Source of the DNA: an uncultured Erysipelotrichaceae bacterium
Lineage (GTDB): Bacteria > Bacillota_I > Bacilli_A > Erysipelotrichales > Erysipelotrichaceae
Direction: 5' to 3'
DNA: 64,000 bases
Assembly: GCA_947167125.1 (NCBI GenBank)
Contig: CAMVGT010000005.1
Coordinates: 1 to 64,000 of the forward strand
Positions 44,081-51,543 of this stretch are shown piece by piece. Every line of letters begins with the position of its first letter. Positions within the stretch are counted from its first letter, which is position 1. Position numbers and translations under genes: made by a program. Under the pieces are notes generated by a model. It was not told the origin of the DNA. It ran no database searches and saw nothing but the letters and a program-made list of their open reading frames with translations.

Positions 44081-44701
44081 ATGATGAAACTCTTTCCGCC
44101 TTCCGCTTTCATTCGCTATGAAGGGGGATATGAAGGAGCCAGACGAAAGAAAGTCATTTTCCTCTATGATGAGGAAGATGACTTTTCTGATATTGTCTGC
44201 ATTGCCGCAGACGCCGATCAGCGTTTCCGCAAAATCGGACACCGGGATATTCTCGGGGCATGCATGGCACTGCAGATTGAACGCCACAGTCTCGGCGATA
44301 TGTTTGTGCAGGACGGACGCGTCTGCATCTATACGTCTGAGACAATGGCAGAGTTCCTGTGCGCCAATCTGACCGGGATCGGGCAGCTCAGTGTTTCCTT
44401 TGAAATCATTGAGGAACATCCGGCTCAGCAGTTTGCGCAGAAGAAAATCACAGCAGTTGCGGCAAGCGAAAGGGCCGACGCGATCATCGCGGCACTGGCT
44501 CACTGCAGCAGGTCGCAGGCAAAGGAAATGATCCGCGCAGGTCTGGTTCAGCTGAACCATGTGACGCTTGAAGAGCCTGATGAATTGTGCAATAATAACG
44601 TTACGATTTCGATCCGCGGAATCGGAAGATTTACTTATGCCGGCAGCAGCCGGAAGACAAAAAGCGGAAGAATCGCTGCGGAATTTCTGCAGGAAATGTG
44701 A
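44081..44701 (+). CDS. YlmH-like S4-domain RNA-binding protein, start in doubt
   Basis: The 206-residue frame has an N-terminal domain with IRYEGGYEGARRKKVIF and a C-terminal S4 RNA-binding domain (AALAHCSRSQAKEMIRAGLVQLNH, about 145-168), as in YlmH, which acts on stalled ribosomes and sits beside sepF and divIVA. Usual members have about 250 residues. The same frame continues upstream to ATG 43958/43961 overlapping the sepF end, with plausible YlmH sequence (DYSGLAAHLEDLQ, then SSYFLNEEEQAAM), but contains a TGA at 44030-44032. So either translation restarts at 44081 (GAGGAAGAG lies before it), or the gene is broken. Confidence 0.75.
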   Translation: MMKLFPPSAFIRYEGGYEGARRKKVIFLYDEEDDFSDIVCIAADADQRFRKIGHRDILGACMALQIERHSLGDMFVQDGRVCIYTSETMAEFLCANLTGIGQLSVSFEIIEEHPAQQFAQKKITAVAASERADAIIAALAHCSRSQAKEMIRAGLVQLNHVTLEEPDELCNNNVTISIRGIGRFTYAGSSRKTKSGRIAAEFLQEM

Positions 44702-44713
44702 GAGGTGGCAGTT

Positions 44714-45196
44714 GTGACAGCACAGAGACCGTCATTTCGGGTAATGAAAAACGGATATGACCGGTTTGCGGTTGAAGACGCAATTGAAAACTATGCCGCA
44801 CAGGTCGAACAGCTGGAACGCAGGGTGGAGCTCTATCAGGAAAAACTGACTGACACCATGCGCGAGCTGGAGACACAGAAGGCAGCCTACCAGCAGCTCC
44901 TCGCTCAGGATGCGGCCCGCAGGGAAGCGGCAGACAACATTGCCCGCTTATCGCTGAGGGAAGCGAATGATATTATAAATACCGCAAATAAAAACGCAGA
45001 TCTGATCATCAAGGAAGCACTGGCATCGGCCAGAGGCATCCTCGAAGATCTTTCCGCCCTCTATGATGAGGCGGGATCTGTAAAAGCCGAAGCCAGTGAG
45101 CAGCTGAACAAACTGCTCGATGACCTGCATGAATTCCGGCTCCCGGACATGCCGGATCTGCAGTGGCTGAAAGAAGCAGAAGATAAACTGCGCTGA
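44714..45196 (+). CDS. divIVA: DivIVA-domain protein
   Basis: Curvature-sensing coiled-coil protein of poles and septa, 160 residues. The lipid-binding N-terminal domain is recognisable as FRVMKNGYDRFAVEDAIENY, followed by a coiled coil (about 28-75) and a second one (about 80-135). The GTG at 44714 with AGAGG 8 nt upstream is preferred; an in-frame GTG three codons earlier overlaps that site. Shorter than B. subtilis DivIVA in the tail. It follows the ylmH-like gene directly. Confidence 0.87.
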   Translation: MTAQRPSFRVMKNGYDRFAVEDAIENYAAQVEQLERRVELYQEKLTDTMRELETQKAAYQQLLAQDAARREAADNIARLSLREANDIINTANKNADLIIKEALASARGILEDLSALYDEAGSVKAEASEQLNKLLDDLHEFRLPDMPDLQWLKEAEDKLR

Positions 45197-45209
45197 TCAG
45201 GACGCGCTT

Positions 45210-45396
45210 CTGTATGAAGATTTGAAGAGAGTCTGCGGACGGTGAAAGCAGACATGACACATACAGACAGACATCACCTGTGAGCAGACGTCAATCCCGC
45301 GTTAAGGGATGGCAAAGGGCATGGCAGAAAAAGAAACTGTCATGAACTAAGGTGGTACCGCGCAACGACGTCCTTAGATTTAAGGACGTTTTATTT
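45210..45396 (+). promoter_or_regulatory. T-box riboswitch upstream of ileS
   Basis: The T-box sequence AAGGTGGTACCGCG (45349-45362) pairs with the tRNA acceptor end in this class. It is followed by a terminator stem ACGTCCTTA / TAAGGACGT (45368-45389) with a T-rich tail. Stem I starts with a GAAGAGAG segment. An AUC triplet (in AGACATCACC) is a candidate isoleucine specifier, in keeping with the gene downstream. Uncharged tRNA-Ile should favour read-through. The exact 5' end is uncertain. Confidence 0.88.
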
Positions 45397-45418
45397 TGTG
45401 AAAAGAGAGGAAAAAGAA

Positions 45419-48142
45419 ATGGATTACAAATCTACGCTCCAGATGCCGAAAACCGATTTCGAAATGCGCGGCAATCTGGCAAAGAAGGAACCAGGAATTC
45501 TGGAAAACTGGGAAAAGAATGATCACTATAACCAGATCATCAGCAGACACAAGGGACAGAAGGCATTCATCCTGCATGACGGCCCTCCCTACGCAAACGG
45601 AAATCTTCATGCCGGCACAGCGATGAACCGTGTCATCAAGGATTTCATTGTGCGTTCCCACGCGATGAGCGGCTACTATACACCGTTCTTCCCGGGATGG
45701 GACACACACGGTCTGCCGATTGAAAACGCAATTCAGAAACTGGGTGTAGACCGCAAATCCATGTCACCGGCGGAATTCCGCAAGAAGTGCGAAGAATATG
45801 CACACAACCAGATCCGCACACAGATGGCGACAGAAAAGCGCCTCGGTCAGATCGCGGATTATGAACATCCCTACATCACACTGAAGAAGGAATTTGAAGC
45901 CCGCCAGATCCGTGCCTTCGAAAAGATGGCGCTGGACGGACTGATCTTCCAGGGACTCAAGCCGATCTACTGGTCTCCGTATAACGAAACAGCAGTCGCT
46001 GACTCCGAAATCATCTATAAGGATGTCAAGGACGCGACAATCTATCTGGCATTCCAGGTTGCGGACGGCAAGGGAATCCTTGACAGCGATGACTACTTTG
46101 TAATCTGGACAACCACACCGTGGACCATTCCGGCAAACGAAGCTGTATCCCTGAACCCGGATCTTACATATGCGGAAGTTCAGACTGAAAAGGGCAAGCT
46201 GATTTTCCTTGAATCCATGACAGATCATCTGCTGGAAACATTCAAGCTTGAAAACCAGGGCGTTCTGCGTACATTCAAGGGAAGAGAACTTGAAAACATC
46301 ACATATCACCATGTCGTTCTGCCGAAGGACTGCCCGGTTCTGGTCGGCGACCATGTCACAGCAGAAGACGGTACCGGATGCGTTCATACAGCCGGCGGCC
46401 ACGGTCTTGACGACTACTACATCTGCGCAAAATACGGCATCGCTCCGATCTGCACAGTTGACGAGCGCGGCTATATGAATGAGGAAGCAGGACCTGAGTG
46501 CCAGGGACTGACATTCGAAGAATGCTCCAAGAAGATCATCACCATGATGAATGAGAAGGGCTGCCTGCTCGCGGTCAACACCATCGTTCACTCCTATCCG
46601 CATGATGACCGTCTGAAGAAGAAGGTTATCTTCCGTGCCGCAAAGCAGTGGTTCTGCTCGATCGAAAAGGTCAGGGAAGCAGTTCTGGATCAGATCCAGA
46701 ATCATGTTGAATGGCACAACGAATGGGGCCAGATCAGAATGTACAACATGATCAAGGACAGAGGCGACTGGTGCATTTCCCGTCAGAGACTATGGGGTGT
46801 ACCGATCCCGATCTTCTACTGCGAAGACGGAACACCGATCATGGAAAAGGAAGTATTCGACCATGTCGCTGATCTCTTCGGCGAATTCGGCTCCAATGTC
46901 TGGTTTGAAAGAGAAGCGAAGGATCTTCTGCCGGAAGGCTATACAAATGAAAAGTCCCCGAACGGAATCTTCACAAAAGAATCCGATATCATGGACGTAT
47001 GGTTCGACTCCGGTTCGTCCTGGACTGAACTGGAAGCACGCGGCGGCGAATATCCGTGCGACATCTACTTCGAAGGTTCCGACCAGTACAGAGGCTGGTT
47101 CAACTCTTCGATGATTGTCGGCACAGCCGTCAAGGGACGCTCCCCTTACAGAGAAGTTCTCTCCCATGGCTATGTCTGCGACTCCAACGGTGAAAAGATG
47201 TCCAAGTCTGTCGGAAACGTTGTCAACCCGATGGATATCATCAACACCAACGGTGCCGATGTATTCAGACTCTGGGCGATGAATGCCGATTACAAGCAGG
47301 ACCTCAAGCTCGGTCCGGCAAATATCAAGCAGGTATCCGATCAGTACAGAAAGATCAGAAACACATTCCGTTTCCTGCTCGGCAATATCAATCCGAAGGA
47401 TTTCGATCCTGCGAAGGATATGGTCAGCTATGAGAATCTGGAAAAGACAGACCGCTACATCCTGGTCAGACTCAACGATGTTGTTGAAGAATACAGAAAA
47501 GCGGTTCTGGCATATGACTATCTCAGCGCCAACAAGGTTCTGATGAACTTCATGGTCAATGAACTCAGTTCCTACTACTGCGATTTCACAAAAGATATCC
47601 TGTACTGCGATGATCCTGAAGGACTCAGAAGACGTCAGGTACAGACAGTCTACTGGCAGTGCACAGACGCGCTGGTCAAGATGTGGGCTCCGTTCCTGTG
47701 CTATACAGCTGAAGAAGTATGGACACACTTCGGCAGCACAGAAGAACCTTCCGTACACTACACCTCCTATCCGGAAGTGAAGGAATATGCGGATGCGGAC
47801 GCTCTGCGTGAAGAATTCACAGCCCTCCTGAAGGTCCGTGACGCAGTGAACAAGTCGATTGAAAACGCAAGAAATGAAAAACTCGTCAATTCCGCTCAGG
47901 AAGCAGCAGTTGAAATCAGCTGCAGCCCTGAAGAAACGGCACTGATCGAAGGAACACTGAGCAATGTACCGCAGTGGTTCATCGTTTCCAAGGTCACATT
48001 CGCGGATGGCGAAGGCGAACCCGCTGTCACAAAGGCACCCGGCACAAAGTGCCCGAGATGCTGGAACTACAGCGAACAGCCGGATGAGGAAGGGCTCTGC
48101 CCGAGATGCCATGAAGTCATGGCAAAGACAATCAGCCGTTAA
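45419..48142 (+). CDS. ileS: Isoleucyl-tRNA synthetase
   Basis: Class Ia synthetase of 907 residues controlled by the T-box. The N-terminal GPPYANGNLHAGTAMN places HAGT (residues 64-67) where HIGH is expected. KMSKS is intact (593-597), the editing domain is present (TWTIPANEAVSLNP, DGTGCVHTAGGHG), and the C-terminal zinc motif has CPRC pairs near 878-881 and 897-900. AGAGAGG precedes ATG 45419. The altered HIGH motif is the only oddity; length and the rest are normal, so I expect an active enzyme. Confidence 0.95.
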   Translation: MDYKSTLQMPKTDFEMRGNLAKKEPGILENWEKNDHYNQIISRHKGQKAFILHDGPPYANGNLHAGTAMNRVIKDFIVRSHAMSGYYTPFFPGWDTHGLPIENAIQKLGVDRKSMSPAEFRKKCEEYAHNQIRTQMATEKRLGQIADYEHPYITLKKEFEARQIRAFEKMALDGLIFQGLKPIYWSPYNETAVADSEIIYKDVKDATIYLAFQVADGKGILDSDDYFVIWTTTPWTIPANEAVSLNPDLTYAEVQTEKGKLIFLESMTDHLLETFKLENQGVLRTFKGRELENITYHHVVLPKDCPVLVGDHVTAEDGTGCVHTAGGHGLDDYYICAKYGIAPICTVDERGYMNEEAGPECQGLTFEECSKKIITMMNEKGCLLAVNTIVHSYPHDDRLKKKVIFRAAKQWFCSIEKVREAVLDQIQNHVEWHNEWGQIRMYNMIKDRGDWCISRQRLWGVPIPIFYCEDGTPIMEKEVFDHVADLFGEFGSNVWFEREAKDLLPEGYTNEKSPNGIFTKESDIMDVWFDSGSSWTELEARGGEYPCDIYFEGSDQYRGWFNSSMIVGTAVKGRSPYREVLSHGYVCDSNGEKMSKSVGNVVNPMDIINTNGADVFRLWAMNADYKQDLKLGPANIKQVSDQYRKIRNTFRFLLGNINPKDFDPAKDMVSYENLEKTDRYILVRLNDVVEEYRKAVLAYDYLSANKVLMNFMVNELSSYYCDFTKDILYCDDPEGLRRRQVQTVYWQCTDALVKMWAPFLCYTAEEVWTHFGSTEEPSVHYTSYPEVKEYADADALREEFTALLKVRDAVNKSIENARNEKLVNSAQEAAVEISCSPEETALIEGTLSNVPQWFIVSKVTFADGEGEPAVTKAPGTKCPRCWNYSEQPDEEGLCPRCHEVMAKTISR

Positions 48143-48154
48143 TTCATTCCGATT

Positions 48155-48188
48155 CAAAGAGGCAGAAATAAAAAACTGCCTCTTTTTT
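48155..48188 (+). terminator. Rho-independent terminator
   Basis: AAAGAGGCAG pairs with CTGCCTCTTT across an A-rich loop, followed by a T-run. Confidence 0.85.
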
Positions 48189-48272
48189 GAATGCGGCAGA
48201 TGCGGCTGTATTCATGACTGACCGGAAATGATGTAAAATCACATCAGATACATCGCTTTTACAGGAGGAGTT

Positions 48273-48786
48273 ATGAAATTTCTGCTTGATCTGATCAGAT
48301 CGCCGCTCGGGGAAGTCAGCGGATTCATCTGCTTTTTTTGTGGGAGCTCTGTATTTCTCATCCATCTTTTCATTTGCGTCAAAAGATACAATCAAACAGT
48401 ACAAAGCCGCAATCGGATCGCAGCGGGGGATTCAGGTTATTCTGATTCTTGCCGCACTCATGGGACTGGTTTCAAGGATTCCGTTCAATTATCTGGTATC
48501 GCTCAATCATAACCGCTATCCTGTTTCCGGCATGCCGAGCGGTGAATACTGCTATGAGGCAGACGTGAAGGGGACAGACGGGACCGTATATGAAAATATC
48601 ACGGTATCAGTTTTTAAGGCAGGTTCAAACAGCGAAGTCTTTGCGCTTTATCCGGATTCAGGAAAGATTGATCTTTCGGAAGGAACAGTGGAAAGAAACG
48701 GGATTGCGGCAGCGAAAACGGCAGCGGGACAGGAATATGAAGTGACTGTTTCCGATCAGCTGACAATACGGAAGATGTCCCGATGA
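48273..48786 (+). pseudogene. Frameshifted small membrane protein gene
   Basis: A very good AGGAGG site precedes the ATG at 48273, whose frame (MKFLLDLIRSPLGEVSGFICFF) runs into meaningless sequence after a T7 run (48333-48339). The +1 frame from there carries a coherent continuation (VGALYFSSIFSFASKDTIKQYKAAIG, a second membrane helix and an extracellular beta-rich domain) to 48786. With T6 the two join into one protein of about 170 residues with two membrane helices and an exported C-terminal domain. No family recognised. Either a real mutation or a homopolymer error. Confidence 0.65.
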
Positions 48787-48893
48787 TGAACCCGTCAAAA
48801 AGCGTATTCGGATATCTTTTTGACACAGTTGCGTTTATCGGCGCGTTCCTGCTGGTTTATACAGTTTTCTCTTCAGCTGTAATCAGAGAGTGA
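48783..48893 (+). CDS. 36-residue membrane peptide
   Basis: An ATG overlapping the previous stop (ATGA) opens a 36-codon frame encoding a short polar start (MMNPSKSVFGY), a single hydrophobic helix (about residues 11-31) and a charged end. The tight coupling and terminator right after it suggest it belongs to the same transcript as the frameshifted membrane gene. No homology can be claimed. Confidence 0.5.
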   Translation: MMNPSKSVFGYLFDTVAFIGAFLLVYTVFSSAVIRE

Positions 48894-48920
48894 CCGGTCA
48901 TCAGAAATGAATAAAAAAAA

Positions 48921-48959
48921 CATGCCCTGCAGAATTTACTGCGGGGCATGAATTTTTTA
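48921..48959. terminator. Bidirectional terminator
   Basis: CATGCCCTGCAG pairs with CTGCGGGGCATG (one wobble), with a T-run on the plus side and an A-run giving T on the minus side. It serves the convergent small membrane genes and metK. Confidence 0.85.
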
Positions 48960-50051
48960 TAACTCGATCTTTTTGAACTGTTCCCAGGGCATATCCGCTT
49001 TTCCGAAATGACCGTAGTTGACTGTCTTACGGTAAATCGGACGGCGCAGATCCAGTTCGGAAATGATGTTGGATACAGAGAAGTTGAAATTCTTCATGAC
49101 AATCTTCTGCAGTTCATCATCGCTGTATTCGGATGTGCCGAATGAAGTGACATAGACGCTGACCGGCTCCGCTTTTCCGATTGCATAGGAGAGCTCGATC
49201 TGGCACTTGTGCGCAAGATGATTCGCTACAATATTGCGGCAGACATAGCGTGCATAGTACGCAGCGGAACGGTCGACTTTTGTCGGATCCTTGGATGAGA
49301 AACATCCTCCGCCGATCGGTGCATATCCGCCATAGGTGTCGACAACAATCTTTCTGCCGGTTGTGCCGGAATCGCCGAAGCTTCCGCCGAGAATGAAGGA
49401 ACCGGACGGATTGATCAGATACTTTGTATTTTCATCAATATACTTCGGATCGACGACCGGTGTGATGACTTCCTTGATCATCAGTTCACGCAGTTCTTCC
49501 TGGGTGATGTCCTTTGTATGCTGGGTGGAAATAACGATGGTGTCAATTCCCTTGAGAACACCGTTTTCATAACATGCGGTGACCTGTGTTTTTCCATCCG
49601 GTCTTAAGCGGCTGTCGTTTCTTCTGACTTCTTCAAGTCTGGCAGCGAGCTTATGTGCCGTATTGATCGCAAACGGCATCAGTTCAGGCGTTTCATCGCA
49701 TGCATAGCCGAACATGATTCCCTGGTCGCCGGCGCTGATCTCATCATGCGCAACCGCGCTGTTGATTTCAGCAGACTGTCTGTTGACCTTGACGAGCACA
49801 TGATATTCCTCGTCATAGCCGATTTCCTTCAGAACATTCAGCGCGATTTTTTCATAATCGATTTCCGCTTTTGTGCCGGCTTCGCCGTATACAATGATCA
49901 GATCGTCCTTGATGGTTGCCTCGACTGCCATGTGGCTTTCAGGATCCTGGCGGATCGCTTCGTCGAGGATGGAGTCTGCGATCATATCGCAGATCTTGTC
50001 AGGATGCCCGCTGGTGACGGACTCGGATGTAAAATAATACTTTTCAGCCAT
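48957..50051 (-). CDS. metK: S-adenosylmethionine synthetase
   Basis: Makes S-adenosylmethionine from methionine and ATP. The 364-residue protein has SESVTSGHPDKICD near the N-terminus, GDQGIMFGYA, and the ATP-site GGSFGDSGTTGRKIVVDTYGG and GGCFSSKDPTKVDRSAAY. The ATG at 50051 has GGAAGGG upstream; the annotated longer frame would add seven residues. Slightly shorter at the C-terminus than the ~385-residue average. Its leader carries a SAM-riboswitch-like element. Confidence 0.95.
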   Translation of the reverse strand: MAEKYYFTSESVTSGHPDKICDMIADSILDEAIRQDPESHMAVEATIKDDLIIVYGEAGTKAEIDYEKIALNVLKEIGYDEEYHVLVKVNRQSAEINSAVAHDEISAGDQGIMFGYACDETPELMPFAINTAHKLAARLEEVRRNDSRLRPDGKTQVTACYENGVLKGIDTIVISTQHTKDITQEELRELMIKEVITPVVDPKYIDENTKYLINPSGSFILGGSFGDSGTTGRKIVVDTYGGYAPIGGGCFSSKDPTKVDRSAAYYARYVCRNIVANHLAHKCQIELSYAIGKAEPVSVYVTSFGTSEYSDDELQKIVMKNFNFSVSNIISELDLRRPIYRKTVNYGHFGKADMPWEQFKKIEL

Positions 50052-50114
50052 AATAAAAACCCTTCCTTTCACGTCTTTTCAACAGCTTCAGAAAGAGCCA
50101 TAGTTTATCTCTTT

Positions 50115-50210
50115 CTTTATCGATGTCAGCTTTACCACCTTACCCGCATGGCCGCGGGCAGGTTGGTATGAGGTCACAGAGCTGACCCTCTACCTCATTC
50201 CTGATAAAAG
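50115..50210 (-). promoter_or_regulatory. SAM riboswitch (SAM-I clan) in the metK leader
   Basis: On the minus strand, a P1 helix (CTTTTATC / GATAAAG) closes a region with GAGGTAGAGGG, TGACCTC, ACCAACC and AAGGTGGTAA in the order of S-box core elements, plus a GC-rich P3 (CCCGC / GCGGG). Downstream, AGAAAGAG can pair with CTCTTTCT without a T-run, so control may be at translation rather than termination. Class assignment is by eye, and a SAM-I/IV variant is possible. Confidence 0.75.
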
Positions 50211-50218
50211 ACGCTATT

Positions 50219-50247
50219 ATTTAAGCAGAGAGATATCACTGTGTCAA
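50219..50247 (-). promoter_or_regulatory. metK promoter
   Basis: On the minus strand TTGACA (50242-50247) and TTAAAT (50219-50224) are separated by 17 bp; the start would fall just before the riboswitch. Confidence 0.65.
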
Positions 50248-50345
50248 CCGGAAACCATATACACTTTTTAAGGTTTGACTAAAGTGACGGATCGCTTATG
50301 ATTCCATCAGATTCCATATGCTATAATTTCGACAGGAAGATATCT

Positions 50346-51494
50346 ATGAATTTCAAAAATTTCAACGAAGAAGCATGGGAAAAGATCAAGGTATTTACAC
50401 TTTCAGGAATTCTGATTGTTCTTTTCTATGTGCTGATGAATAACCTCTATATCATCGGCAATATCTTCTCGCTGATTCTCAAGGCATGTGCCCCGTTCCT
50501 TTACGGTATTCTGTTTACATTCATCGTTCTGCCTCTGAGAAAGCTGGCTGAGCGCCGGCTTCATAAAAGCACATCGCTGTCCGATAAAAACATCAGGAAA
50601 ATATCAGTTGCGGTTTCAATGCTCGGATTTCTGCTTGTGCTGACCGGGTTCTTTGTGATACTGGTCCCGCAGCTGGTGGATTCCATCCGGATCTTCGTTG
50701 ATTCTCTGGGAGGCTATGTCCGAACGATCCAGTCTCTGATCGAAAGACTGGCAGATTATGATCCCGGTGTGGCGGACTATCTTGAAAATATGGTCTCAGC
50801 CGCAGGAAAGAGCCTGAGCGGCTGGCTCACCGGCGCCCAGGGCGGCATGTCGAGAATTCTCAATTACTCCATCAATGTCGCAAGGGGGATCCTGAACTTC
50901 TTCATCGGCATGATCATTGCGATCTATCTGCTGTATGATGAAGAAAAATTCAAAAAGCAGATCAAGATGATCATGTTCGGATATCTGAATGAAAAGACTG
51001 CTTCCGATATCCTGCATCTGATGAGAATTACCAAAACAACATTCAACCGCTTCATTTTCGGCAAGTTCATTGACTCCCTGGTGATCGGCGCCATATGCTG
51101 GCTCTGCTGTGTGCTGCTGAGAATTCCTTATTCACTGCTGATTGCGGTTGTGATCGGCGTCACCAATATGATTCCTGTCTTCGGTCCGTTTATCGGAGCG
51201 ATTCCGTGTATCTTCATATTGCTGATCATCGATCCGTTCAAATCTCTGGAATTCGCGATCTTCATCCTGGTTCTGCAGCAGGTTGACGGCAATATCATCG
51301 GTCCGTATATTCTCGGAGATGCGGTCGGTCTGCCGACATTATGGGTGATGTTCGCAATCATCGCCGGCGGAGCACTCTTCGGAATCGGCGGTATGTTTGT
51401 CGGTGTGCCGGTCTTCTCCGTCCTCTACGATCTGACGAAAGAGAGGGTGCAGAACAATCTTGCCCAGCGGAAAATTGATATCGATACGAAATGA
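50346..51494 (+). CDS. AI-2E family membrane transporter
   Basis: The 382-residue protein has the layout of the AI-2E/PerM family: two N-terminal helices (about 14-55), a third (about 80-105), a soluble segment, then helices in the second half with the conserved PIPVFGPFIG-like stretch (here NMIPVFGPFIGAIP) and GNIIGPYILGDAVGLP. Family members export varied small molecules, and substrate cannot be inferred. A TGCTATAAT extended -10 (50319-50327) lies just upstream, and AGGA precedes ATG 50346. Confidence 0.87.
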   Translation: MNFKNFNEEAWEKIKVFTLSGILIVLFYVLMNNLYIIGNIFSLILKACAPFLYGILFTFIVLPLRKLAERRLHKSTSLSDKNIRKISVAVSMLGFLLVLTGFFVILVPQLVDSIRIFVDSLGGYVRTIQSLIERLADYDPGVADYLENMVSAAGKSLSGWLTGAQGGMSRILNYSINVARGILNFFIGMIIAIYLLYDEEKFKKQIKMIMFGYLNEKTASDILHLMRITKTTFNRFIFGKFIDSLVIGAICWLCCVLLRIPYSLLIAVVIGVTNMIPVFGPFIGAIPCIFILLIIDPFKSLEFAIFILVLQQVDGNIIGPYILGDAVGLPTLWVMFAIIAGGALFGIGGMFVGVPVFSVLYDLTKERVQNNLAQRKIDIDTK

Positions 51495-51495
51495 A

Positions 51496-51525
51496 AAGGG
51501 GCTGTCCGAACGGACAGCTCCTTTG
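51496..51525. terminator. Terminator between convergent genes
   Basis: GGGGCTGTCC pairs with GGACAGCTCC (one mismatch) around GAAC... loop bases, with short T-tracts on either side. Confidence 0.7.
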
Positions 51526-51543
51526 ATTTCATGCATTGTCAGT

